Source: Nitrospira sp. (GTDB taxonomy: Bacteria > Nitrospirota > Nitrospiria > Nitrospirales > Nitrospiraceae). From it: a stretch of DNA of 5,472 bases. The translations under genes were made by a program, and so were the position numbers. Shown piece after piece: positions 1 to 5,472 of this stretch. The notes below the pieces were generated by a model, which made no database searches, was not told where the DNA came from, and was given only the letters and a program-made list of their open reading frames with translations. The stretch is from positions 1 to 5,472 of the forward strand of contig JACOEF010000417.1 of assembly GCA_024998705.1 (NCBI GenBank), given 5' to 3'. Each line of letters begins with the position of its first letter. The first letter of the stretch is position 1.

Positions 1-225
1 GGCATCGATCCACAATATGCGGATCGGATTTTTGTCATTTTCCAGCGGCTCCACACGAGAGAAGAGTACCCGGGGACCGGCATCGGCCTGGCCATTTGCA
101 AGAGAATCGTCGAACGGCATGGCGGACGTATGTGGGTGGAATCCGAACTCGGCAAGGGAGCGACGTTTTATTTCACCCTGCGCGATGAAGCACCAGCCCC
201 ATCGACGCAGATGCTCAATCGCTAA
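1..225 (+). CDS. Sensor histidine kinase, C-terminal end only (HATPase_c domain)
   Basis: Frame 1 is open from the first base to TAA at 223-225, giving the last 74 residues of a protein that starts upstream of the window. The visible part is the end of a GHKL ATPase domain. The F-box region IFVIFQRL lies at residues 10-17 of the fragment. The G2 nucleotide-lid box GTGIGLAI is at 25-32, followed by [10 protein letters not shown] and the final strands [16 protein letters not shown]. This form of the box ([21 protein letters not shown]) is typical of soluble or PAS/GAF/phytochrome-type HisKA kinases that pair with Rcp1-like receivers. The next gene, 23 bases downstream, encodes exactly such a receiver, so the two probably form a cognate pair. 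A short tail rich in Pro, Ala and Ser ends the protein. The sensor and phospho-His regions are outside the window, so the signal cannot be named. Confidence 0.93.
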   Translation, partial: GIDPQYADRIFVIFQRLHTREEYPGTGIGLAICKRIVERHGGRMWVESELGKGATFYFTLRDEAPAPSTQMLNR

Positions 226-248
226 CGGAAGGAAGGAGCAGTAGTTCT

Positions 249-710
249 ATGGCACCTGAGTTGGTCAAGCCCATCGAGATTCTACTGATTGAGGATAACC
301 CCGGAGATGTTCGGCTGACAATGGAAGCGTTGAAGGAAGCCAAGGTGGTAAACCATCTAACCGTGCTGAAAGACGGTGAGGAAGCCTTGACCTATCTGCG
401 CCGGCAGGGATCCTATGCCAACGCGAAGCGCCCGCACCTGATCCTGCTCGACTTGAATCTGCCTCGCAAAGACGGTCGAGAGGTGTTGGCTCAAATCAAA
501 GCCGAGGAGCCGCTCAAACGCATTCCGGTGGTCGTGCTGACAACCTCAGGCGACGAACAGGATGTCCTGAAGAGCTACAACCTTCACGCCAATTGCTATA
601 TCACGAAGCCGGTCGATCTGGATCAGTTCATTCGAGTGGTGCGATCCATCGAAGATTTTTGGCTCGGGATCGTCGTGCTGCCGGTCCCACCACAAAACGG
701 AAACAGGTGA
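249..710 (+). CDS. Single-domain response regulator, Rcp1 type
   Basis: This 153-residue protein is a stand-alone CheY-like receiver with no output domain. The acidic pocket is E15-D16, the predicted phospho-acceptor is D68 ([13 protein letters not shown]), the conserved Thr is T98 (VVVLTTS), and the conserved Lys is K120 followed by P121 (CYITKPVD). The longer loop before D68 ([14 protein letters not shown]) and the [24 protein letters not shown] block are hallmarks of the Rcp1 family. These are partners of cyanobacterial phytochrome and related PAS kinases and typically act by protein-protein contact. AAGGAG at 233-238 lies 10 bases before the ATG and supports this start. The gene follows a kinase gene by 23 bases, and its TGA overlaps the GTG of the next kinase gene, so it is almost certainly co-transcribed with both. 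It may act as a phosphate carrier or sink between the two kinases, which is inference. Confidence 0.95.
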   Translation: MAPELVKPIEILLIEDNPGDVRLTMEALKEAKVVNHLTVLKDGEEALTYLRRQGSYANAKRPHLILLDLNLPRKDGREVLAQIKAEEPLKRIPVVVLTTSGDEQDVLKSYNLHANCYITKPVDLDQFIRVVRSIEDFWLGIVVLPVPPQNGNR

Positions 711-2941
711 GCACCGGTCCCACACATATCTTGTTGGTTGAAGACAATGCCCGAGACGCTCGTCTGCTGCGGGAACTCTTGGCGGACACCGGTACCGACC
801 GGTTCACCCTTAGGCATGTCGAGCGGCTCGATGCCGGCATCCGATGCCTGACTCAGGCCACGTTCGACATCATTCTTCTGGATCTCTGGTTGCCGGACAG
901 CCAAGGGGCGGAGACGCTCGTCAAGATGCACAGGGCAGCGCAGGGAATTCCGATCGTGCTGATGACCGGCTTAGAAGATGAAGAACTGGGACTGCAGCTC
1001 ATCCAGGCGGGAGCCCAGGACTACCTCGTGAAAGGGCAAGTCACGGCAGCACTCCTGAGCCGCGCCCTGACATACGCCGTCGAACGCAAGCGGCTGATGG
1101 AGCAATTCCGGGCAAACACGAATTTTCTTCAATCCGTGCTGGACAATATGGCTGAAGGCGTGGTGATGGCCAACCACCGGGGGGAGTTCCAGGTATGGAA
1201 CCAGGCCGCCGAACGGATCCTGGGAAGCGGCCCAACTGATGTGGGCATCGACAAATGGTCCGAACATTACGCGCTCTTCCTCCCCGACAAGATCACCCCC
1301 TATCCGGCGGAAGATTTGCCGCTGGCAAAGGCGATCCGGGGAGAATCCGTCACCGACACTTTGCTCGCTCTCCGTCGGCCGGATTGTCACGAAGTGGTCT
1401 GGCTCAGTGTCAGTGCCCGGCCGCTGTTGAATGAAACCGGACAGCTGACGGGAGGCGTCGCCGTATTTCGCGACATCACGGCCGCCAGGCAAACCGAGGA
1501 AGCGCTACGAGACAGCGAGGAACGGTTCAGGGCGATTATGGACCATAGCCCAGCCCTGATTTTTATCAAAGACCTCGCCGGACGCTATCTCCAGGCGAAT
1601 CGACAATTTGAAACCATTTCCCATCTGTCCCCAGAGAGTCTCGTCGGCAAAACCGACGAGGAAATCTTCGCTCCTGAACAAGCCGCCGTCTTTCGCGACA
1701 ACGACCGCAAGGTCTTAGAGACCGGAGAACCCATGCGATTCGAAGAATCGGCGCTCCATGACGACGGCCTCCATACCAGCATCGTCGTCAAGTTTCCCCT
1801 GCGCAATGCCCAGAATCGCTGTTACGCCTTGTGCGGCATCGCAACCGATATTACGGATCGACAGCGAGCCGAAGAAGCCCGACAACAACTCGCCAAGGAT
1901 TGGTTGCTGCTGCTGGAGTACACCGGGGAAGGGATTTATGGCATCGACCGCCAAGGCCGCTGCACATTCATCAATTCAGCCGCGGCGCGCATGTTGGGAT
2001 ATCTCCCGGACGAGCTCCTCGGCCAAGATATGCATGAGCGTATCCATCACTCATTCCAGGATGGCACGACATACCCCCATGCGGACTGTCGCATCGAGGA
2101 GACGCTCGAGTACGGCAAAGGCCAGAAGGTCGATGATGAAGTCTACTGGCGCAAGGACGGGACGGCATTTCAGATCGAATACTCTTCGTTCCCTGTCCTG
2201 GAACAGGACCGCATCACAGGGGCCGTGGTGGTGTTTCTTGACATCACCGAACGCAAACGGGCCGAGCAACAACTGACCTTCTCGCACAATCAACTCAGAA
2301 AGCTGACCGCCCGGCTGGAATCGGTGCGGGAGGAGGAACGGATTTTTATTGCCCGTGAGATCCATGACGAGTTGGGGCAAGCGTTGACCGCTGTGAAGCT
2401 CGAACTCTGCCTGTTACGCGACCAGATCTCCGACGTCTCTCCTGCGATGCTACCAAGGCTGGAGTCGATTTCCACGCTGGTCGACGGCACGATCCAGTCG
2501 GTCCGACGCATCGCCACAGAATTACGCCCTGTAGTCCTCGACCAACTCGGCCTCATCTTTGCCATCGAATGGCAGGCCCATGAATTTCAAACACGCACAG
2601 GGATCCAATGCACACTCGACGTCTGTCTACGCACGGTCACGTTGTCTCACGCCGGCTCGACGGCCATGTTCAGAATTTTCCAGGAGATCCTCACCAATGT
2701 GGCTCGCCATGCTCAAGCATCCGTCGTCCATATCACCCTTCAAGAGCAGGCCGGCAACCTGGTTCTAGAGGTGCGTGACAACGGACGTGGCGTCACCGAT
2801 GCCGAATTGGCCAACCCGCATTCCCTCGGCCTGGTGGGAATGCGGGAACGAGCCCTGCTGCTGGGAGGCGAAACCCTCTTCTCATGGAGTCCCGGCAGAG
2901 GCACGACGGTGAGGGTCCGGATTCCTCTTCATCAGCCATAG
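707..2941 (+). CDS. Cytosolic hybrid sensor kinase: receiver, three PAS domains, HisKA_3, HATPase_c (NarL/DegS class)
   Basis: The protein is 744 residues from the GTG at 707. An N-terminal receiver (about 7-122) keeps its acidic residues E12/D13, phospho-Asp D59 ([10 protein letters not shown]), T87 and K109. Three PAS domains follow at about 139-258, 271-384 and 398-516; each ends in a DIT motif, at D255-T257, D381-T383 and D512-T514 (FRDIT, TDITD, LDITE). The first PAS carries the [20 protein letters not shown] segment of the PAS_4 class. A short helical linker leads to a HisKA_3 dimerisation domain with H553 in [10 protein letters not shown]554 and Q558 make the DxxxQ motif linked to phosphatase activity in this class. 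The HATPase_c domain shows N664 in the N-box, D691 in VRDNGRG, and [11 protein letters not shown]. No membrane segment or signal peptide is visible, so the kinase should sense an internal signal. GTG 707 is chosen because it gives a clean receiver start and overlaps the upstream TGA; an in-frame ATG at 593 would only add 38 shadow residues. The Shine-Dalgarno match is weak, so translation is probably coupled. The likely partner is the LuxR regulator downstream. Confidence 0.94.
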   Translation: MSTGPTHILLVEDNARDARLLRELLADTGTDRFTLRHVERLDAGIRCLTQATFDIILLDLWLPDSQGAETLVKMHRAAQGIPIVLMTGLEDEELGLQLIQAGAQDYLVKGQVTAALLSRALTYAVERKRLMEQFRANTNFLQSVLDNMAEGVVMANHRGEFQVWNQAAERILGSGPTDVGIDKWSEHYALFLPDKITPYPAEDLPLAKAIRGESVTDTLLALRRPDCHEVVWLSVSARPLLNETGQLTGGVAVFRDITAARQTEEALRDSEERFRAIMDHSPALIFIKDLAGRYLQANRQFETISHLSPESLVGKTDEEIFAPEQAAVFRDNDRKVLETGEPMRFEESALHDDGLHTSIVVKFPLRNAQNRCYALCGIATDITDRQRAEEARQQLAKDWLLLLEYTGEGIYGIDRQGRCTFINSAAARMLGYLPDELLGQDMHERIHHSFQDGTTYPHADCRIEETLEYGKGQKVDDEVYWRKDGTAFQIEYSSFPVLEQDRITGAVVVFLDITERKRAEQQLTFSHNQLRKLTARLESVREEERIFIAREIHDELGQALTAVKLELCLLRDQISDVSPAMLPRLESISTLVDGTIQSVRRIATELRPVVLDQLGLIFAIEWQAHEFQTRTGIQCTLDVCLRTVTLSHAGSTAMFRIFQEILTNVARHAQASVVHITLQEQAGNLVLEVRDNGRGVTDAELANPHSLGLVGMRERALLLGGETLFSWSPGRGTTVRVRIPLHQP

Positions 2942-2948
2942 TCGGTCC

Positions 2949-2964
2949 GGCGCCCAAAGGCGCC
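2949..2964 (+). other. Perfect intergenic hairpin GGCGCC-CAAA-GGCGCC
   Basis: A 6-bp all-GC stem with a CAAA tetraloop begins 7 bases after the kinase stop codon. No T-run follows, so it is not a classical intrinsic terminator. In this position it could protect the kinase message end, attenuate read-through to the response regulator, or bind a protein as DNA. The structure is seen directly; the role is inference. Confidence 0.5.
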
Positions 2965-3002
2965 ACAGGGTACTGCGCGCCGCCCCGCTCAGTCGCACTA
3001 TC

Positions 3003-3010
3003 GGAAGGAG
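3003..3010 (+). promoter_or_regulatory. Ribosome binding site deciding the GTG start at 3020
   Basis: GGAAGGAG is a strong Shine-Dalgarno sequence. It lies 9 bases before GTG 3020 but only 2 bases before the out-of-frame ATG at 3013. The GTG frame encodes a textbook receiver N-terminus (TKILIVDDH), so the GTG is the real start. Confidence 0.85.
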
Positions 3011-3019
3011 AAATGTGTC

Positions 3020-3664
3020 GTGACAAAAATTCTCATCGTGGACGATCACGCCGTCGTCCGACAGGGTGTCAAACAAATTCTCAGCGAACAGTTCCATGGG
3101 GCCATCCTCGGCGAAGCGCACAACGCGGAAGAGATGATCGCGCAGGTGGGGAAACACAGTTGGGATGTTGTGATTATCGATGTCGGCATGCCCGGGAAGA
3201 GTGGGCTCGACGCGCTCAAAGAGCTCAAGCTGGCCCGGCCGAAACTCCCCGTCCTTGTCCTGAGCGGCTATCCGGAAGACCAACTGGCGTTACGGATGTT
3301 GAAAGCGGGTGCGGCCGGCTACCTATCAAAAGACAGTGCACCGAACGAACTCGTGCAAGCGCTGCGAAAGATCCTGAGCGGCGGCAAATTCGTGAGCACA
3401 GCGGTGGCGGAACTCCTGGCGCAGAATCTGGAGAGTGATTGGGAGAAACCCCTGCACGAGCAATTGTCTGATCGCGAGTACCAGGTCATGTGTTTAATCG
3501 CGGTGGGGAAGCACTTGAAAGACATCGCGGATGATTTGTGCGTCGGTATCAGCACCATCAATACCTATCGGGCACGCATTCTCGAAAAAATGCAACTAAA
3601 GAACAACACCGAATTGACGCATTATGCGATCGCACATCGCCTCATAAACCGTCTCATCAAATGA
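3020..3664 (+). CDS. LuxR/NarL-family DNA-binding response regulator
   Basis: This 214-residue protein has the standard two-domain layout and family length. The receiver is at about 2-120, with D8/D9 (ILIVDDH), phospho-acceptor D54 (VVIIDVGMPG), S82 (LVLSGYP) and K104 (GYLSKDSAP). A linker of about 25 residues leads to a LuxR-type helix-turn-helix at about 149-210. Its signature is LSDREYQVMCLIAVGKHLKDIA, then a recognition region ISTINTYRARILEKMQLKN. Phosphorylation at D54 is expected to expose or dimerise the HTH for promoter binding. The sequence resembles the UvrY/GacA and NarL branch, which pairs with HisKA_3 kinases such as the one just upstream. The 78-base gap holds a hairpin but no promoter I can support, so read-through from the kinase is likely. 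Its target genes cannot be named from this window. The stop codon forms part of a short palindrome. Confidence 0.96.
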   Translation: MTKILIVDDHAVVRQGVKQILSEQFHGAILGEAHNAEEMIAQVGKHSWDVVIIDVGMPGKSGLDALKELKLARPKLPVLVLSGYPEDQLALRMLKAGAAGYLSKDSAPNELVQALRKILSGGKFVSTAVAELLAQNLESDWEKPLHEQLSDREYQVMCLIAVGKHLKDIADDLCVGISTINTYRARILEKMQLKNNTELTHYAIAHRLINRLIK

Positions 3665-3934
3665 AGGCCTTCAGCCTCCCGTAAGTGCCTCTCCGTGCCC
3701 GCGCCACACACTCCCTGCGTAACATAAACGTCGACACACGCCGCCAACAAAACGGCGACGCGTAAATTGCGTAAAAGGCTATGCTTCTCGGAACCTTCTT
3801 CCGGTACAGATAAGCACGTCGCGGCGTGCTGGTTGTGAGGCCAGTCGCACCATTGGTCGGACGAAATACTCAGGCGGCATGGTGGAATTGGTCCCTCCCG
3901 ACAACGCAGACGCTGACCGGGCAGAGGGGAAGAC
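3665..3934 (+). other. 270-base intergenic region between the signalling cluster and the small-gene cluster
   Basis: No convincing protein gene fills this stretch. It contains two small inverted repeats: CGCCG/CGGCG at 3739-3743 and 3753-3757, and CGGAA/TTCCG at 3789-3793 and 3799-3803. It also holds repeated GCGTAA words and a possible 19-codon leader ORF at its right end. TATGCT at 3780-3785 is a partial -10 match, but no -35 box sits at the right distance upstream. Neither hairpin has a T-run, so I call no intrinsic terminator for the regulator gene. It probably holds the promoter for the downstream small genes. Confidence 0.6.
3717..3775 (+). repeat. Three copies of GCGTAA, two in tandem with 9-bp period
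   Basis: GCGTAA occurs at 3717-3722, 3760-3765 and 3769-3774. The last two extend to GCGTAAA and are separated by TT, so their starts are 9 bases apart. Directly spaced short words in an intergenic region can be operator half-sites for a dimeric regulator. The adjacent LuxR-type regulator is a candidate, but that link is inference and the motif could arise by chance. Confidence 0.35.
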
Positions 3935-3938
3935 ATGA
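3879..3938 (+). CDS. Possible 19-codon leader ORF overlapping the winged-helix gene start
   Basis: ATG at 3879 opens a 19-residue frame (MVELVPPDNADADRAEGKT) whose TGA at 3936-3938 overlaps the ATG of the next gene in the arrangement ATGA. Such an overlap allows translational coupling. Against it, the only purine-rich stretch (AGGCGG) is almost touching the ATG, which is too close for a good ribosome site, and the peptide matches nothing I know. It is acidic with no hydrophobic stretch. Confidence 0.2.
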   Translation: MVELVPPDNADADRAEGKT

Positions 3939-4222
3939 CCAAGCTCTATGAGACAGCGACCCTCATAATCCAAGAGCTGGAACAGCAGGGCCCCTGCACA
4001 CTGGATGCACTGGCCTATCGGCTCCCCACCTGTACCTGGAACCAGGTGTTCATGGCGGTGGATGTCCTGTCGCGGGAAGGAACGATCTCCCTCCAACCCC
4101 GCGCTCGTTGCCAGTACCTGGTTTCCCTCGCGTCTGTCCACACACAACCCTGTCACCAATTCGATCCCGGCAGGTGTGCAGCGGAGCATCGACGGAATAT
4201 CAACGGTTCGTATGGGAGATGA
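3935..4222 (+). CDS. Small winged-helix-like protein (putative DNA-binding)
   Basis: This 95-residue protein begins at ATG 3935, with AGAGGGGAAG just upstream. Residues 4-66 have the pattern of a winged helix. Helix 1 is about 5-18 (YETATLIIQELEQQ), helix 2 about 22-30 (TLDALAYRL), and helix 3 about 34-48 (TWNQVFMAVDVLSREG). A beta wing follows (TISLQPRARCQYLVSL, 50-65). The spacing resembles MarR- or DprA-type winged domains, in which helix 3 reads DNA. The last 30 residues are polar, with Cys and His, and look unstructured. There is no sensor or receiver domain in the protein. It is followed after 17 bases by a degenerate receiver gene, so the two are probably co-expressed and could act together. 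The family assignment is by pattern only; a protein-protein role is also possible. Confidence 0.72.
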   Translation: MTKLYETATLIIQELEQQGPCTLDALAYRLPTCTWNQVFMAVDVLSREGTISLQPRARCQYLVSLASVHTQPCHQFDPGRCAAEHRRNINGSYGR

Positions 4223-4224
4223 GA

Positions 4225-4232
4225 GGGGGGGG
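4225..4232 (+). repeat. Run of eight G within the ribosome-binding region of the pseudo-receiver gene
   Basis: The bases before ATG 4240 are GAGA followed by eight consecutive G. The tract lies directly after the TGA of the winged-helix gene and is the only purine-rich stretch that could serve as Shine-Dalgarno sequence. A homopolymer of this length can gain or lose bases by slippage, which would shift the spacing to the start codon. Confidence 0.6.
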
Positions 4233-4239
4233 CCGACAC

Positions 4240-4668
4240 ATGAGCGCTACCATCCACAACACCAAACAGACCGGCAGATCCCGTGTCATGATCGTCGATC
4301 CTGAATTGCAGTTCGGTCTCAAACTGGCTGATTGCCTGGCTACCAATGGATACCACGCAGTCCTCGTTCGAGACCTTCATTCCACGCTCACGGAGCTCAG
4401 AGAGATACAGCCGGATGCCATCCTGCTGAGCTCAGACTCTCGCGATGAGCAACAGGGCACCGCTGAATTCGATACCCTTCGGGCACTCAACGATCTCTGC
4501 CCACAGGCATCGGTACTGACGGTCGTCGAACCGGTGCGAGACGTAGTGGTTGGGCTCTCCCCACAAAACGCTCGCCAAGGTCGACCGACTCCGCTCGCGG
4601 ACCATCGTGTCCAGGAGCTGCTGCGAGCACAACTCGGTATTCCATGCATACACGCATCTCTGACGTGA
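4240..4668 (+). CDS. Degenerate receiver-domain protein (pseudo-receiver), phospho-Asp missing
   Basis: From ATG 4240 the product is 142 residues. An in-frame ATG at 4108 overlaps the upstream gene and adds only shadow residues; ATG 4288 would cut into the first strand. Residues 15-24 (RVMIVDPELQ) match the first strand and acidic loop of a receiver but with D20-P21 instead of two acidic residues. Helix 1 (LKLADCLATNGYHAVLV) and the QPDAILL strand (57-63) also fit. The next residue, where the phosphorylated Asp belongs, is S64 (ILLSSDS). The fourth strand ASVLTVVEP is present, but the region that should hold the conserved Lys-Pro is not recognisable. After about residue 105 the receiver pattern is lost (LSPQNARQGRPTPLADH). 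The protein therefore probably cannot be phosphorylated in the usual way. It may be a constitutive interaction domain, or a receiver with a damaged C-terminus. It probably sits in one operon with the winged-helix gene upstream. Confidence 0.68.
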   Translation: MSATIHNTKQTGRSRVMIVDPELQFGLKLADCLATNGYHAVLVRDLHSTLTELREIQPDAILLSSDSRDEQQGTAEFDTLRALNDLCPQASVLTVVEPVRDVVVGLSPQNARQGRPTPLADHRVQELLRAQLGIPCIHASLT

Positions 4669-4710
4669 CACTCACGTGTCGGAACGCGACGCACTCACTC
4701 GACTTCAACA

Positions 4711-4716
4711 GGGAGG
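4711..4716 (+). promoter_or_regulatory. Ribosome binding site deciding the ATG start at 4724
   Basis: GGGAGG sits 7 bases before ATG 4724. The alternative in-frame GTG at 4676 has no purine-rich site in front and would add 16 residues unrelated to the conserved domain. The site therefore favours ATG 4724. Confidence 0.75.
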
Positions 4717-4723
4717 ATTCGTA

Positions 4724-5035
4724 ATGACACAGCGACGGATGCGGGCCATCGAAGACAGCGACCGGATAACGAGTCGGTCCACGATGAGTGGGAAGACGGT
4801 GGCACAACCGCGATCGGGTCCAGAGCGGTCGCCACAGCAGGTCGAGAGGGACACGACGACCGAGGAAATCAGGACACGCATCGAGAAGCTGGCCTATGAG
4901 CTCTATCAGCAACGAGGGAGGCAGGACGGGTACGACCGTCAAGACTGGCTGGAGGCCGAACGATTGACGCTCGCAGAGCCAACGCGCACGCGCCAGGACA
5001 GAGTTGGCCGTCTCCCGACCTCGTCCCATGCGTAA
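4724..5035 (+). CDS. DUF2934 domain protein
   Basis: The product is 103 residues from ATG 4724. The N-terminal 45 residues are polar and rich in Arg, Ser and Thr, probably disordered. Residues about 47-81 form the conserved unit of DUF2934: EIRTRIEKLAYELYQQRG, then a Gly/Asp-rich turn (RQDGYDRQ), then DWLEAERLTL with the invariant Trp at 75 and Glu residues at 77 and 79. The family is a short two-helix motif found in many small proteins of Proteobacteria, Nitrospirota and Acidobacteria, and its biochemical function is not known. A charged tail (RTRQDRVGRLP) ends the protein. The gene starts 55 bases after the pseudo-receiver stop, on the same strand, with its own ribosome site. I see no membrane segment. 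The domain call is from motif recognition; no function should be inferred. Confidence 0.8.
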   Translation: MTQRRMRAIEDSDRITSRSTMSGKTVAQPRSGPERSPQQVERDTTTEEIRTRIEKLAYELYQQRGRQDGYDRQDWLEAERLTLAEPTRTRQDRVGRLPTSSHA

Positions 5036-5090
5036 CGCTTGGAACGATGAGAAGACCTCACACAGCAGTTTCTGTACGGAGAACAGAACG

Positions 5091-5472
5091 ATGCTCTGCC
5101 CAATCGCCAATTGTGGCCAACTGATGGAACCTGATTATCGCGCCGGCTATGACGCACGCACCGGTCTGGAATGCCTCCATTGTGGACACTGCGGGCATCG
5201 TGGAATGAGGGCCAGAGAAGGGTTGCAGTTGTTGTTCACCGGGCAGCATGCATATGTCTTCAGCTATGGGCCGTCCCTCTCCTACCTCAAGGTCGTGCTG
5301 TCGACGGTTGCCCTGAACCTATTCAGAACTCAAGGACTGGAGCCGGTCCAACTGGCGACCCATGTCGCCGAATGGGCGCTCCTTATGGGACAAGTCTGTG
5401 GCACGATTCGCCCTTCAGGCGACCTCATCCTGTCCAGCTGTTACGAGTATTGCCGGCGACAGGCGGCAAACC
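5091..5472 (+). CDS. Unrecognised Cys-rich, zinc-ribbon-like protein (3' truncated by window end)
   Basis: From ATG 5091 the frame is open for 127 codons to the window edge with no stop. GGAGA at 5078-5082 lies 8 bases before the ATG. An in-frame ATG at 5028 would overlap the DUF2934 stop, lacks a ribosome site, and would add 21 residues. The N-terminus carries five cysteines: C3 and C8 (LCPIANCG), then C28, C31 and C34 (ECLHCGHCGHRG), with H30, H33 and H36 between and after them. This CX4C...CXXCXXC pattern resembles a zinc ribbon or small zinc knuckle, so metal binding is likely. The following residues (about 42-127) alternate hydrophobic and polar segments (LQLLFTGQHAYVFSYG, LKVVLSTVALNLF, THVAEWALLMGQVCG), consistent with an alpha/beta or helical domain rather than clear membrane spans. 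I do not recognise the family. It may belong to the same transcription unit as the DUF2934 gene, 55 bases upstream. Confidence 0.72.
   Translation, partial: MLCPIANCGQLMEPDYRAGYDARTGLECLHCGHCGHRGMRAREGLQLLFTGQHAYVFSYGPSLSYLKVVLSTVALNLFRTQGLEPVQLATHVAEWALLMGQVCGTIRPSGDLILSSCYEYCRRQAAN

Noticed and set aside
593..706. N-terminal extension of the hybrid kinase from ATG 593
   Set aside because: It overlaps the Rcp1-type gene over its last third, has no receiver-like or otherwise recognisable sequence, and GTG 707 gives a standard receiver start with a stop/start overlap.
971..1492. 173-codon - strand frame inside the hybrid kinase
   Set aside because: It is antisense to the receiver and first PAS domain, with no domain of its own.
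2884..3438. 184-codon frame on the + strand across the kinase end and the regulator start, including ATG 3013
   Set aside because: It is very Arg-rich, has no recognisable domain, and lies out of frame across two clear genes; a shadow of GC-rich coding sequence.
3767..3785. Sigma-70 promoter with TTGCGT as -35 and TATGCT as -10
   Set aside because: TATGCT is only 7 bases downstream of TTGCGT, and neither element has a partner at the usual 16-18 base spacing.
3781..3813. 10-codon ORF starting ATGCTTCTC as a leader peptide
   Set aside because: It has no ribosome site at a workable distance, is very short, and is not coupled to a downstream start.
3873..3900. tRNA-Leu-like string GGTGGAATTGGT in the intergenic region
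   Set aside because: It resembles the tRNA-Leu D-arm, but no acceptor stem, anticodon arm or T-arm (GGTTCGANNCC) follows.
3622..4189. Overlapping - strand frames of 106 and 136 codons across the intergenic region and the winged-helix gene
   Set aside because: They overlap each other, show no recognisable domain, and the longer one is antisense to a gene with a plausible start and fold.
4487..5110. 207-codon frame on the - strand
   Set aside because: It is antisense to the pseudo-receiver end and the DUF2934 gene. The + strand frame there carries a recognisable domain with a good ribosome site; the - strand protein shows no known motif.
1..5472. CRISPR array, insertion sequence or prophage genes
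   Set aside because: No regularly spaced repeats, transposase motifs, terminal inverted repeats or phage proteins were seen.

Overview
The window reads as a chromosomal segment of a moderately GC-rich, signalling-heavy environmental bacterium. All supported genes lie on the + strand. Several traits suggest a Nitrospira-like member of the Nitrospirota: soluble multi-PAS kinases, an Rcp1-type receiver, a receiver-first NarL-type kinase, and a small DUF2934 protein. This assignment is a family-resemblance inference only, because there is no rRNA or other taxonomic marker here.

Left half (1-3664), a two-component signalling cluster. It opens with the last 74 residues of a histidine kinase (1-225). 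After 23 bases comes a single-domain Rcp1-type response regulator (249-710). Its stop codon overlaps the GTG start of a large cytosolic kinase (707-2941) with the layout receiver-PAS-PAS-PAS-HisKA_3-HATPase. A 78-base gap with a perfect GGCGCC hairpin separates this from a LuxR/NarL-type response regulator (3020-3664). The natural reading is two kinase-regulator pairs in tandem. The first kinase would phosphorylate the stand-alone receiver and perhaps also the receiver fused to the second kinase. The second kinase would phosphorylate the DNA-binding LuxR regulator, so several inputs could converge on one transcriptional output.

Middle (3665-3934), a 270-base non-coding stretch. It carries repeated GCGTAA motifs, two small hairpins and a possible 19-codon leader ORF whose stop overlaps the next start. 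I see no convincing sigma-70 promoter or intrinsic terminator.

Right half (3935-5472), a run of small same-strand genes. They encode a winged-helix-like protein (3935-4222), a degenerate receiver with Ser where the phospho-Asp should be (4240-4668), a DUF2934 protein (4724-5035), and the start of an unrecognised cysteine-rich zinc-ribbon-like protein that runs off the window (5091-5472). The most interesting idea is that the winged-helix protein and the pseudo-receiver form a 'split', phosphorylation-independent response regulator encoded beside a conventional phosphorelay. No CRISPR array, transposase, tRNA or rRNA was seen.
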